Below the pieces are notes generated by a model. It was not told where the DNA came from. It did no database searches and was given only the letters and a program-made list of their open reading frames with translations. A stretch of DNA of 27,920 nucleotides, taken from contig CANRBW010000003.1 of assembly GCA_947628975.1 (NCBI GenBank), positions 1 through 27,920 on the forward strand, given 5' to 3'. Shown here piece after piece: positions 16,009 to 23,620 of the stretch (position 1 is its first letter; each line of letters opens with the position of its first letter). A program made the position numbers and the translations under genes. The stretch is from an uncultured Oscillospiraceae bacterium (GTDB lineage: Bacteria > Bacillota > Clostridia > Oscillospirales > Oscillospiraceae).

Positions 16009-16533
16009 ATGAAACTGCAACCCATGCTCCGGGGCGCGGCGGCGCTTTTCGCCGCGCTCTGCCTCACGGCGGGCGGCCAGGCCGCCCGCGGGGAGGAGGA
16101 CCCCTATTTTGACCGGTCCGCCTACCTGAAGCCCACGGACGTCTTTTTGGAGGGGGAGGTGCGGATCGACGGCCAGACCGACCCCGCCCTGTCCGGGGAC
16201 TGCTTCGCCGCGCGCAACGTGTGCTACCTCCCCCTGCGCCGGGCGTTGACCGCCTGCGGCGTCGCGGACGAGGACATCGTCTGGGAGGACGGGACGGTCT
16301 CCGTCCGGCTGTCCGCGGGCACTCTGGAGCTGGCCGTGGACTCCGGGGTGTGGACCCTGAACGGGGTGGCCCGCCGGACGCGCAACGGACACGCGCGGCT
16401 GAGGGAGAATGTCACCTACATCCCCAAGGATATGCTGGACGAGTGGAAGATCGAGACGGGGGACCCCCAGCTGGCGCGGCTGACGGTCAACGCCTACTAC
16501 ACCACCCTCGGCGGCGGGACCATCCAATATTGA
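16009..16533 (+). CDS. Secreted protein with a copper-amine-oxidase-N-like (stalk) domain
   Basis: A 174-residue exported protein. Signal peptide 1-26 (ending GGQAARG). Residues about 45-150 follow the stalk-domain pattern: CYLPLRRALTACGV, then EDIVWEDGTVSVRLSAG, LAVDSGVWTLNGVARR, and LRENVTYIPKDMLDEW. In the family the paired (Y)VPLR blocks bracket a beta-rich fold often found in Clostridial and Paenibacillus wall proteins; despite the name no copper or amine oxidase activity is implied. AAAGGAGAG precedes the ATG and the gap to the previous gene is 46 bp, so it is probably co-transcribed. Partner unknown. Confidence 0.82.
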   Translation: MKLQPMLRGAAALFAALCLTAGGQAARGEEDPYFDRSAYLKPTDVFLEGEVRIDGQTDPALSGDCFAARNVCYLPLRRALTACGVADEDIVWEDGTVSVRLSAGTLELAVDSGVWTLNGVARRTRNGHARLRENVTYIPKDMLDEWKIETGDPQLARLTVNAYYTTLGGGTIQY

Positions 16534-16608
16534 CCCGGCCGGTCCGGGTCCCGGCGGCCGGTCCGCCCGACCTCCACGAAACGATCACAGGGAAAGGGGA
16601 ACTTCGGC

Positions 16609-17679
16609 ATGAAACTGACACGAAACCTTTTGGGCGCTCTTCTGGCGGCCAGCCTGCTTTCTGCCCCGGCCGCCCCGGCGGCCGGGGCGGAGGGGCAGAC
16701 GGCCCTACAGCCTCTGCGGCTCCTCGCCTTTGAGGGCTCCGGCCAGGCGAGCCCTCTCACGGCCGAGACCGGCATCGCCCTGCTGCGGCGGACCGACGGC
16801 CAGGGCACCCGCGGGGTCGCCTGCGCCCAGTTTACCGCGCCCGGCGGCTCCGTCCTCTTCCGCGTCACCCAGGCCCCCGGCGTGTCCCGGTACTACGCGC
16901 AGTTGTACCGGGGCCCCATCGGCGACGATGCGGCCCCGGTGACCGACTGGGGCGGCGCGGACGGCGTGCAGCTGGGGTGGTCGGTGGCCGCGGACGGCCT
17001 GAGCGTCGGGGAGACCTATCACTTCAAGATCAGCGGGTATGACGGCTCCCAGGCCGGGATCACGGCCAAGTGGGCGCTGGAGACCTACGCGGCCCCCGTC
17101 CCGGCGGCGGAGGGCGACGCCGACCCGGCCCCCGCCGAGCCGGACGCCGCCGTCCTGGCGGAGGTGTTCGGGGACCGGCCCTGGTCCCTGAACGGGGACG
17201 CCTGGCTCGTGGCGGAAGACGGCGGCCGGACCCCGGTGCCGAAATTCTCAGAGGTCTTCCCGGCGTGGGACTATGACGCGCTGTTTCCCGCCGCCCCCGA
17301 CGAAAGCGGCGCCGACGGCGGCGCCCTGGCCCAGGTCAGGTTTTGCCGGCCGGTGGACCTGCTCGCCCCCGACCGGGCGGAGCCCGGCGAGCCCTTTTAC
17401 CGCTTCAACGCCAACGGGAGCGCCGTCTATGTCAAGGCCCTGACCCTCCCCGCCGGGATGACGAGCTTCAGCGTCACCCTGGCCGACGAGGCGGACGGCC
17501 GGCCCCTGCTCTGGCTTCCCTCCCTGACCCTCGGCCAAGAGGCCGCTCTGCCCACCCGCTATGGCGCGCGGTACAGCGTCCGCGCCGCCTCCGGCGTTCC
17601 GGGCGTGTCCGGCTACGGCATGATGTCGGTCACCCAGGTCCCCGGCTTCACGCTGGACGACCTGGCGTTCGACCCCTGA
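16609..17679 (+). CDS. Secreted beta-sandwich protein of unknown function
   Basis: A 356-residue exported protein. Signal peptide about 1-27 (SAPAAPAAGA). The first domain (about 30-165) has a pattern like bacterial pre-peptidase C-terminal (PPC) domains: GSVLFRVTQAPG, YYAQLYRG, then LSVGETYHFKISGYDGSQ followed by AKWALETY. An Ala/Pro/Asp-rich linker (166-185) leads to a second beta-rich domain with a repeated motif FYRFNANGSAVYVKALTLPAG and RYSVRAASGVPGVSGYG. No catalytic motif is visible. AAAGGGGA precedes the ATG at 16609. It lies 75 bp after the stalk-domain gene in the same direction. The domain assignment rests on pattern only. Confidence 0.75.
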   Translation: MKLTRNLLGALLAASLLSAPAAPAAGAEGQTALQPLRLLAFEGSGQASPLTAETGIALLRRTDGQGTRGVACAQFTAPGGSVLFRVTQAPGVSRYYAQLYRGPIGDDAAPVTDWGGADGVQLGWSVAADGLSVGETYHFKISGYDGSQAGITAKWALETYAAPVPAAEGDADPAPAEPDAAVLAEVFGDRPWSLNGDAWLVAEDGGRTPVPKFSEVFPAWDYDALFPAAPDESGADGGALAQVRFCRPVDLLAPDRAEPGEPFYRFNANGSAVYVKALTLPAGMTSFSVTLADEADGRPLLWLPSLTLGQEAALPTRYGARYSVRAASGVPGVSGYGMMSVTQVPGFTLDDLAFDP

Positions 17680-17772
17680 GGGGGCGGTCCTTGTTCGCCG
17701 CCCCGGGCGGCCGCTCGGCCTGGTCCGGGGCTTTACCGGACGTGATTTTCCATCCAAAAGGAGCGTGTCAAC

Positions 17773-18747
17773 ATGAAAAAGTCCAAAAAGGCCCTATCCA
17801 CGGCGCTGATCCTCTGCTTGCTGATCCCGGCGGTCCTCTCCGCCGCGTCCGCCCTGGAAGCGCCCCGCCGGACGGAGATCCGGGCGGAACTGTGGGACGG
17901 CCACTTTTATGTGGAGGGGCGCAGGGCGTTTCTCACCGGGGCGGACGGGGCCTCCGACCTCCCCTTGTGCTATGACGGGGTGATCTACGCGCCGGCGGGC
18001 ACGCTCGCGCGGTGGGCCGGGAAGGACCTCTGCGTGGAAGACCATGCCCTGTCCCTTTCTGGGGAAAAGGAGCGCGCCATCTCAAGCTGGCCGGAGCAGG
18101 GGACATACGATTTGGAGCGGGAGGCCCGGCTGAGGCGGGAGGGGATCGGCGCGGTGGAGAGAGGGGACCTGGCGGTGCTCTGGGACGGCCAGACGCTCCC
18201 GCTGGCCGCCCAGGACGGACGAGACCTGTGCCCGCTGGAGGCGGAGGGACTTCTCTATCTGCCGGTCAGATGCCTCTGCGAGGCGGCTGGGATGCAGGTC
18301 ACCTGGGCGTCGGTGAACGGGGAGCCCTCCATCTACATCCGCGGTCCCTTGGAGCCCGCGAGCCAGGAGCGGATCCGGGAGTACCTGAAGGCGGGGTACC
18401 TGCTCTGCGACGGGATGGATCGGCTGGAGGTGGACCTGCGAAACGCGGAGACCGCCGAGCAGATCGAGGCGATCCTGCGCCGGCAGGAGTCCCTTCTGCT
18501 CCAGGTCGAGGCGCTTTTACGGGAGAATGCCGACCTGCCCTTCTTGGCCTATGGCAATTCCACCATCGCGAAGATTTGCCAGTACGGACAAGAAAAGATC
18601 GCCGCCTGCTATGCCGGGGGCGTTTCCTCCGACAGCTATCTCGATGTGCGTTGGATCATTCAGATCAGCCGGATCCACATCCGCGGGGAGCTCCTTCAGG
18701 TGCAAGACGCCTTTGACCAAAAAGGGGTCATCGAGGAGTGGGACTGA
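17773..18747 (+). CDS. Secreted stalk-domain protein with a C-terminal helical domain
   Basis: A 324-residue exported protein. Signal peptide 1-27 (MKKSKKALSTALILCLLIP). Two stalk-type modules follow: a divergent one at about 35-95 (HFYVEGRRAFLTGADG, then CYDGVIYAPAGTLARWAG) and a clearer one at about 130-195 (LYLPVRCLCEAAGMQVTW). From residue 198 (LEPASQERIREYLKAG) the rest is helical, with regularly spaced hydrophobic and charged residues. The same order, stalk half-repeat followed by a helical domain, is found in the 263-residue protein at 19503-20294 on the other strand, so the two look like distant paralogues. AAAGGAG precedes the ATG. Last gene of the plus-strand arm; a hairpin follows at 18798. 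Confidence 0.78.
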   Translation: MKKSKKALSTALILCLLIPAVLSAASALEAPRRTEIRAELWDGHFYVEGRRAFLTGADGASDLPLCYDGVIYAPAGTLARWAGKDLCVEDHALSLSGEKERAISSWPEQGTYDLEREARLRREGIGAVERGDLAVLWDGQTLPLAAQDGRDLCPLEAEGLLYLPVRCLCEAAGMQVTWASVNGEPSIYIRGPLEPASQERIREYLKAGYLLCDGMDRLEVDLRNAETAEQIEAILRRQESLLLQVEALLRENADLPFLAYGNSTIAKICQYGQEKIAACYAGGVSSDSYLDVRWIIQISRIHIRGELLQVQDAFDQKGVIEEWD

Positions 18748-18797
18748 CCGGGAAAGACGGGGCCTTGCTCCGCCCGGGGCGGTGAAACACGAGAGAA

Positions 18798-18821
18798 GGG
18801 GACGGTCCACGGACCGTCCCC
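18798..18821. terminator. Hairpin between the two convergent arms
   Basis: GGGGACGGTCC (18798-18808) is the complement of GGACCGTCCCC (18811-18821). It is followed by TCGCTCTTT on the plus strand and TTCTCTC on the minus strand, so T runs are poor on both sides; it probably serves both transcripts. Confidence 0.6.
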
Positions 18822-18877
18822 TCGCTCTTTGCCCCCGCCGGAGTCCCACCGCCACCAGGGAAAAATGGCCTTGGGGG

Positions 18878-19411
18878 CTAGACGGGGGCGCTCTCCGGTT
18901 CTGCCCCGGCCGGGGCGGGGGGATCCGGAACAAGGCGGCGGGCGCGGAGGGTGTAGTAGGCGCTGGCGGAGCCGATCTCGCCGGAGACCCGGAGGTAGTA
19001 GTTCACCCCCGCCACCACGTCAACGCCGGTGAAATAGGCCTGCCGGTTGGGCCGGTCGCCGGTGCGGGAGGGCGTGCCCCGCGGCAGCAGCTTGCCGTCC
19101 GCGACGATGTAGAGCTGGAGGGAGAGGTCCGCGTCGTCGGGGCGGATACAGTGGATCCAGAAATTGGCCTTCCCGCTCTGGTCAAAGACGATCTTGTACC
19201 AATCCTCCTCCGCGTTGGCGAGGAGGATGCAGTTGTATGTGCCGTCGTCTACGATCTCCATGGCGGCGCTGTGGTCGCTGTGGTCATCGGCGGTCTCGGG
19301 GAGGTCGTCCCCGTAGGGCAGCACATCGTAATCCGCAAAAGCGGGGGCCGCCAGGGCCAGGGCCGCGGCGAGGGCCAGGAGCAGACTCAGGAACTTTTTG
19401 GACTTCTTCAT
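18878..19411 (-). CDS. Small secreted protein with a PPC-like beta-sandwich
   Basis: A 177-residue exported protein. Signal peptide 1-25 (MKKSKKFLSLLLALAAALALAAPAFA). Residues about 50-160 follow the pre-peptidase C-terminal pattern: EEDWYKIVFDQSGKANFWI, then DADLSLQLYIVADG, and VVAGVNYYLRVSGEIGSASAYYTLRA at the end. PPC domains are non-catalytic beta-sandwich modules often attached to secreted proteases; here the domain stands alone. AAAGGAGG lies eight bases before ATG 19411, and a longer frame upstream has no signal peptide. Last gene of the minus-strand arm, 91 bp after the stalk-helical gene. A short acidic Pro/Ala tail ends the protein. Confidence 0.8.
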   Translation of the reverse strand: MKKSKKFLSLLLALAAALALAAPAFADYDVLPYGDDLPETADDHSDHSAAMEIVDDGTYNCILLANAEEDWYKIVFDQSGKANFWIHCIRPDDADLSLQLYIVADGKLLPRGTPSRTGDRPNRQAYFTGVDVVAGVNYYLRVSGEIGSASAYYTLRARRLVPDPPAPAGAEPESAPV

Positions 19412-19502
19412 GTTGAAAACCTCCTTTTGGAAAGATCCCGCGGCGCGGACTTGCCGCCGGACAGCGCGGGCAGGGGCCGCCGAGAACCGGCCGGCCGCCG
19501 GG

Positions 19503-20294
19503 TCAGTACCCCTTTTTCTCCAGCACATTGCGGATCGCCTGACACTCGCAGTCGATCTGGGCCAGCAGGCTCAGGGCCCTGTGGCGCAGGTCCCGATCCA
19601 GCATCAGCTCCTCCGGCTCCAGGGGATCGAGCAGGGCGTACAGCTCCCCGCACGCCGCCCGGAGCGCCGCGGCGCGCGCTTGATCGATGGCCGTGCCCGG
19701 GGGAGTCAGGTCCTCCAGCTCCTTCAGCGCGGCCTGGACGGCGCGCAAAAGGTCAGCCGCCGCCGGCGAGTCAAAGCTCTGGGAATACGCCTCAAACGCC
19801 CTGCGGTACAGCGACTGCGCGTCGTCGAGATACCGCCGGAGCTGTTCCACTTCGCCTTGCGTCAGCGGCGGCTGGAGATAGATGACCTGCCCCCAGCCGG
19901 TCTCGACCCAGGTGGCGGTGTACCGCAGGAATTCGCCGGTGGCGCGCAGGGGGTAAAAGGTCGCCCCGTGGACGCGCAGGGGCTGCCGCTGACCGGGATA
20001 TTCCCCGGGGAGGGAGCCCGCGGGGAAAGCGTCCCCGAATAGCTCCCGGGCGTAAGCCTCGGAAACATATACCGCGTTATCCCAGGCCAAGGCTTTGGAG
20101 GGGTCCGCCGCCCCCAGAATGAATTGCGCCCCGTTGACCCATATCATGCCCGTCCAGGGGACCGCGTCCCCGCCGCTTGCCTGGACGGGGGCGGGGGGCA
20201 CGTCCTCCGTCGCCAGGGCGGGGGCGGACAGGGGAGCTAAAGCCAGGGCGAAGACCGCCGCGGCGGCGCACAGGGTACGGAAAAGGTTTTTCAT
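19503..20294 (-). CDS. Secreted stalk-helical protein, counterpart of the gene at 17773
   Basis: A 263-residue exported protein. Signal peptide 1-28 (RTLCAAAAVFALALAPLSA), encoded by DNA almost identical to that of the next gene upstream. The mature part begins with a stalk-type half repeat (MIWVNGAQFIL...NAVYVSEAYARELFG), then ATFYPLRATGEFLRYTATWVE and VIYLQPP. From residue 143 (LTQGEVEQLRRYLDDAQSLY) to the end it is helical and leucine/alanine-rich with a late CEC. This is the same order as the protein at 17773-18747. ATG 20294 has GGGGAAAGA and GAGGAG-type sequence 8-15 bases upstream. It lies 44 bp after the preceding gene of its arm. Function unknown; a structural or binding role at the surface is a guess. 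Confidence 0.78.
   Translation of the reverse strand: MKNLFRTLCAAAAVFALALAPLSAPALATEDVPPAPVQASGGDAVPWTGMIWVNGAQFILGAADPSKALAWDNAVYVSEAYARELFGDAFPAGSLPGEYPGQRQPLRVHGATFYPLRATGEFLRYTATWVETGWGQVIYLQPPLTQGEVEQLRRYLDDAQSLYRRAFEAYSQSFDSPAAADLLRAVQAALKELEDLTPPGTAIDQARAAALRAACGELYALLDPLEPEELMLDRDLRHRALSLLAQIDCECQAIRNVLEKKGY
20212..20280 (-). repeat. Signal-peptide cassette, copy 1
   Basis: 69 bp in the signal-peptide region of the 263-residue protein; 68 of 69 bases match 20697-20765 (difference at 20237). Confidence 0.9.
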
Positions 20295-20338
20295 GGGCAG
20301 CGCTCCTCTCTTTCCCGCCGGGGGAACACCGGCGGCGG

Positions 20339-20779
20339 TCACACCTCGATCCACTGATACCACCCGGTGGCGGAATAGCCCCGGAGGCCCCGGACCTCCA
20401 GGAAGTAGTCGCCGTCGTAGGCGGCGGCGCGGTCGAACCAGAACTCAAAGGAGGTGTGGTCGCTGTCCGCCTCCAGGGTCTGGGTGGGCTTGATGACTGC
20501 GCCGTCGGCGTCTACCAGCCGGGTGTTCATCCCGCCGGTCTCGCAGTACGCCCACACCTTGATCGCCTCCACCTCCGTGCCGAGCTGGAGAGGGATCCGG
20601 TTCCAGTCGGAGGAGGCGGAGAAGGGGGTGCCGATGACGCTGCCGCCCTGGAGGGTCACCCCCTCCACCGCCAGAGGGTTGCGCCGTCCCCCGTCGGCCA
20701 GGGCGGGGGCGGACAGGGGAGATAAAGCCAGGGCGAAGACCGCCGCGGCGGCGCACAGGGTACGGACGCGCTTTCTCAT
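20339..20779 (-). CDS. Small secreted beta-sandwich protein
   Basis: A 146-residue exported protein. Signal peptide 1-28 (RTLCAAAAVFALALSPLSA). The mature 118 residues are beta-rich, with IKVWAYCETGGMNTRLVDADGAV in the middle and a C-terminal block DGDYFLEVRGLRGYSATGWYQW that recalls the last strands of PPC-like domains (compare YYLRVSGEIGSASAYYTLRA in the protein at 18878). No catalytic residues are evident. AAAGAAGGAA precedes ATG 20779; a longer frame upstream lacks a signal peptide. It sits 44 bp downstream of the lipoprotein gene in the same direction and is probably co-transcribed with it. Confidence 0.78.
   Translation of the reverse strand: MRKRVRTLCAAAAVFALALSPLSAPALADGGRRNPLAVEGVTLQGGSVIGTPFSASSDWNRIPLQLGTEVEAIKVWAYCETGGMNTRLVDADGAVIKPTQTLEADSDHTSFEFWFDRAAAYDGDYFLEVRGLRGYSATGWYQWIEV
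20697..20765 (-). repeat. Signal-peptide cassette, copy 2
   Basis: 69 bp in the signal-peptide region of the 146-residue protein; partner of 20212-20280 in direct orientation. Confidence 0.9.
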
Positions 20780-20823
20780 GGAAATTCCTTCTTTCTTTGT
20801 TGTTTCGCGGGGAAGAGAGGCCC

Positions 20824-21945
20824 TTAACCGGGCAGGTGGATCAGCCGGCCCTCGGCCAGGGCGGCGTTGACGGCGCTTCCACGGAGGACCCACACCCCGC
20901 CGTCCGCCTGGGTCACCACCACGATGCCGTGTTCCCAGGCCCCCGCCAGCTTGACGCCCTCCATCACCTTGGTGGGGGTATCCACCATCAGGGCGCTGTC
21001 CTCCTCCGCGCCCGCTTCGTTCCACACGTACAGGTCCCCGCCCTTCGTGAGCGCCGTGGCATAGATGCCGTAGGCCAGATCCACGTCGGCCACATCGGTC
21101 AGCAGGGTGCGCTCCGCCCCGTTGGGAAGGCCGCGGACCAGCTCGCCCCCGTCGGTGAGCCAGAGATCGTCCTTCAGCCACCGGACGCCGCTGACCTGAT
21201 CCCCCATCAGGGCCGTCGGGTCATCCAGGAGCTCGTCCACCTCGCCCAGCCGCCAGGAGACGCCGTCTCTGTCCCGGACGTAGAGGAAATTGCCCGCGTA
21301 GATCTCCTCGGCCCCCTCGATCTCCGCGATCCTGGTGGGGGACAGGCGCGGCTCCCCGGTCAGCTCGCGCCCCATCAGCCACACACCGCCGTCGTCCTTC
21401 ACGGCGGCGGAGTAGCCCCACCCCTCCATGGCGGCGGAGACCACGTGGTCGGTGAGCCTCACCGGCGCGTCCCAGCCCTCATGGTCCGCGGCGTTCCACA
21501 GCTGTCCGTGGGTATTGCTGCCCAGCCCCCAGAGCACGCCCTCCTGGTCCAGCGCCAAGATGGAGTCGCGCCCCAGCCACGCCCCGGTCACGCGCTCCAG
21601 GGGCAGTTCATAGACGTCCAGATCCCCGCCGTTATCCTGACGGAGGACGCACTTCTCCCGGTCAAAGGGGATCTCCCGCCACGCCAGCAGTTTGCCCTCC
21701 GCCGTGAGCATGGCGTCATAGGAGAACGCGGTGTGGCAGAGGGAGGCGATCTCCTCCCCCACCAGGATGCACATCGGGGCGGGGACCGGCGCGGGCGTGG
21801 ACGTGGACGTGGACGGCCCCGGCGCGGGGGAGGACAGCTCCGGCATGGACGTGGACGGCTCCGGCGCTGGGGCCGCCTCCCTGGGGCCGCAGGCGGACAG
21901 GAGCAGGGCCAGGGCCAGGCAAGGCACAAAACAGCGGCGCGGCAT
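20824..21945 (-). CDS. Lipoprotein with RCC1-like beta-propeller repeats
   Basis: A 373-residue membrane-anchored lipoprotein. Lipobox LSAC with Cys19 follows a short hydrophobic signal, then a Pro/Ser/Thr-rich spacer (about 21-60), then repeats of about 50 residues in the RCC1/BNR style: AMLTAEGKLLAW, ILALDQEGVLWGLGSNTHGQLW, AAVKDDGGVWLMGRE, LWLTDGGELVRG, ALTKGGDLYVWNEAG and VVTQADGGVWVLRG. Six or seven such blades would close a propeller. Bacterial RCC1-type propellers are usually binding platforms; no enzyme motif is seen. ATG 21945 has AGGAGG 6-8 bases upstream (GAAGGAGGGATCCT), while a longer frame to 22029 crosses the promoter. Processing would need the LspA encoded at 4879-5397. Likely first gene of a four-gene transcript from the promoter at 22001-22029. 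Confidence 0.85.
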   Translation of the reverse strand: MPRRCFVPCLALALLLSACGPREAAPAPEPSTSMPELSSPAPGPSTSTSTPAPVPAPMCILVGEEIASLCHTAFSYDAMLTAEGKLLAWREIPFDREKCVLRQDNGGDLDVYELPLERVTGAWLGRDSILALDQEGVLWGLGSNTHGQLWNAADHEGWDAPVRLTDHVVSAAMEGWGYSAAVKDDGGVWLMGRELTGEPRLSPTRIAEIEGAEEIYAGNFLYVRDRDGVSWRLGEVDELLDDPTALMGDQVSGVRWLKDDLWLTDGGELVRGLPNGAERTLLTDVADVDLAYGIYATALTKGGDLYVWNEAGAEEDSALMVDTPTKVMEGVKLAGAWEHGIVVVTQADGGVWVLRGSAVNAALAEGRLIHLPG

Positions 21946-22000
21946 AGGATCCCTCCTTCTCTGTTTCGGGAAAGGGGGCCGTGCCCCCTGTCCCTTCCTT

Positions 22001-22029
22001 TGTATAACGACAAAAAGCGGAAAACGCAA
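22001..22029 (-). promoter_or_regulatory. Promoter of the lipoprotein-led operon
   Basis: Minus strand: TTGCGT (22024-22029), 17 bp, TATACA (22001-22006). Spacer and flanks are nearly identical to the promoter at 23349-23377. Confidence 0.7.
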
Positions 22030-22083
22030 CGCCGCGCCGGGAAAAAATTTGTCCTATATCCGCCCCGCGGCGCGGCCCGTCCC

Positions 22084-23238
22084 CTAGTCCCCCAGCCTGA
22101 CCGCCTGGGCCCGGCAGGTCCGGACGTCGATGGCGACCTGGTATGTCCCGGCCTCGTGCCCCGGACAGGCGGGGGACCGGCTGGGGACGGCGCGGTCCAA
22201 CCTGACGGCGCAGAGGAAGGTGGTTCCGTCCTCGGAAAAGCGCGGGGAGAGGAGCTGGAGGGTTTTGCTACAATAGCCCAGCCCGGTGTCGCACAGGCCG
22301 AGGCCGGGGACGGATCGCATGGCGCCGGAGGAGTCGATGAACAGGAAGGAGAGGGCGTCCTCCTCCGGGGCGCACGGCTCCAGCCGGGAAAAAGTGGCGT
22401 ACCGGCTCACGACCCGCAGGGTCTCCCACAGGCCGGTTTTGTTCTTCCGCGCCTGCTCCTCCCGCGCCTCCAGCATGGCGATATACTGCCGGTAGGAAAA
22501 CAGGGGGGCGACGGTGCCGTTCTTTTGGCTGATGGGCCCGGTTTCATACAGGCGGACGAGGGAGACCAGACACTCTTCGCAGGAGCACAGGTCGTCGGGC
22601 GCGAACCGCCCGTCCGCCTGCCCCTCCATGACGCCCAGGGCGCACATGGCCTCCACGCTCTCCCTGGCCCAGGGGGCGATCGCCGCCTCATCCGCAAAGC
22701 GGCTGGCCGGAAGGCCGGAGAAGGGGGCGCCGCCGTAGGCCTGGTAGGTCCTGGCGAGCAGCGCGGCGGCCTCCTGCCTGGTGACTCCCGCCTCCAGGTC
22801 CGCCTCGCCATCCCCCCGGCCCCGGACCACCCCCAGGAGGGAGAGGGCGGCAACGCCCAGGTCCTCCGCGGAGGCGTCGGGGAACGCCGGGGCCGCCTCG
22901 CCGGCGGCCCGCTCCGCCCAGTCATAGCAGACCATCTGGGAAAAGCTGACCGCGTCACACCTCTGCTGCGCCGCGATAAAGCGGATCAGACAGGCGAAAA
23001 AGGCCCCGCGGGAGATGGGGGCGTCCATCCGGGCGGGGAGGCCGCCGTCCCCGGCCGCCGGGGGGATCAGACCCAGGGCCGCGGCCCGGTCCACCGCGTC
23101 GGCGGCCTGGACCTGTTCTGAAAACCCGCCTTGCGCGTCGGATGCGGCCGCCCAGGCGGGGGTGAGCAGGGCCGCCCCCACCGCGGCTGAGGCGCAAAGG
23201 GCGCAAAGCCGCCGGAAAAAATGCCGGAACTTCTTCAT
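22084..23238 (-). CDS. SLH-domain surface protein, paralogue of the one at 14319
   Basis: Predicted S-layer-associated protein of 384 residues. Signal peptide 1-30 (LLTPAWA). Three SLH-type repeats: about 40-90 (divergent), 120-168 (LGVVRGRGDGEADLEAGVTRQEAAALLARTYQAY) and 178-228 (FADEAAIAPWARESVEAMCALGVMEGQADGRFAPDD). A C-terminal region of 150 residues follows, starting PLFSYRQYIAMLEAREEQ and ending in a beta-rich part with several Cys (SRSPACPGHEAGTYQVAIDVRTC). Identity to the 14319 protein is obvious across the second and third repeats and the NGT(L/V)APL(L/F)SY junction. GGAGG lies nine bases before ATG 23238. It opens the minus-strand arm from its own promoter; whether transcription continues into the lipoprotein operon is not clear. 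Confidence 0.88.
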   Translation of the reverse strand: MKKFRHFFRRLCALCASAAVGAALLTPAWAAASDAQGGFSEQVQAADAVDRAAALGLIPPAAGDGGLPARMDAPISRGAFFACLIRFIAAQQRCDAVSFSQMVCYDWAERAAGEAAPAFPDASAEDLGVAALSLLGVVRGRGDGEADLEAGVTRQEAAALLARTYQAYGGAPFSGLPASRFADEAAIAPWARESVEAMCALGVMEGQADGRFAPDDLCSCEECLVSLVRLYETGPISQKNGTVAPLFSYRQYIAMLEAREEQARKNKTGLWETLRVVSRYATFSRLEPCAPEEDALSFLFIDSSGAMRSVPGLGLCDTGLGYCSKTLQLLSPRFSEDGTTFLCAVRLDRAVPSRSPACPGHEAGTYQVAIDVRTCRAQAVRLGD

Positions 23239-23348
23239 TTTGGAGCCTCCTTTTCTGATTTGGTCCGGGGCCGCCGTGGCGCCACAGCCCGCCTCTGCCG
23301 CCGGACCCGGCGACAGGGGAGGGACGAGCCGCCTTTCGACCGCCCCTT

Positions 23349-23377
23349 TGGATAACGCCCAAAAGGGGGAAACGCAA
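23349..23377 (-). promoter_or_regulatory. Promoter of the minus-strand SLH gene
   Basis: Minus strand: TTGCGT (23372-23377), 17 bp, TATCCA (23349-23354), followed by AAGGGGCGG. Sister of the promoter at 22001-22029. Confidence 0.65.
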
Positions 23378-23442
23378 CAAAAAATTTGAAAAAAACGCCC
23401 CGCCCGGACAGGCGGACCTTCCGCGGACCGTCGATTTTTGCG

Positions 23443-23480
23443 AAAAAAGTCGCCGCAAGCGATATGACGCTTGCGGCGAC
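23443..23480 (-). terminator. Terminator following the tRNA fragment
   Basis: A 13-bp perfect stem GTCGCCGCAAGCG/CGCTTGCGGCGAC (23449-23461, 23468-23480) with six T after it on the minus strand (23443-23448). It sits one base from the CCA end of the tRNA fragment and was presumably the terminator of that tRNA gene. Confidence 0.85.
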
Positions 23481-23481
23481 G

Positions 23482-23545
23482 TGGCGGACCTAAAGGGGCT
23501 CGAACCCTCGATCTCTCGGATGCGAACCGAACGCGCTTCCAACCG
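23482..23545 (-). tRNA. 3' part of a tRNA gene (5' half missing), probable element attachment site
   Basis: Read on the minus strand, the sequence has a D-loop GGTTGGAA and D-stem strand GCGC, an anticodon arm TTCGG-TTCGCAT-CCGAG, a five-base variable loop AGATC, a T-arm GAGGG-TTCGAGC-CCCTT, an acceptor strand TAGGTCC, G73 and CCA. The matching 5' acceptor strand (GGACCTA or GGGCCTA) is absent: the bases upstream are A+T-rich and unrelated. The anticodon position reads CGC, which would be alanine, but G73 is unusual for that, so identity is left open. Loss of the 5' part with the 3' part and terminator kept is the usual mark left by an element integrated into a tRNA 3' end. Confidence 0.7.
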
Positions 23546-23620
23546 AAATAGATATATGCTCTATGCGCCATGAAGATAAGAAAAAACCTCGAAAAGCAGC
23601 AAAAATGAAGATCAACGGTG

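Noticed and set aside
22031..22076. Nine-base inverted repeat GCCGCGCCG/CGGCGCGGC after the minus-strand SLH gene
   Set aside because: The loop is 28 bases and no T run follows the stem, so it is not a convincing terminator; G+C-rich chance pairing is likely.
20797..23121. Plus-strand open frame of 774 codons in the envelope region
   Set aside because: It crosses the ends of two well-supported minus-strand genes, both promoters and signal peptides, and the product is low complexity.
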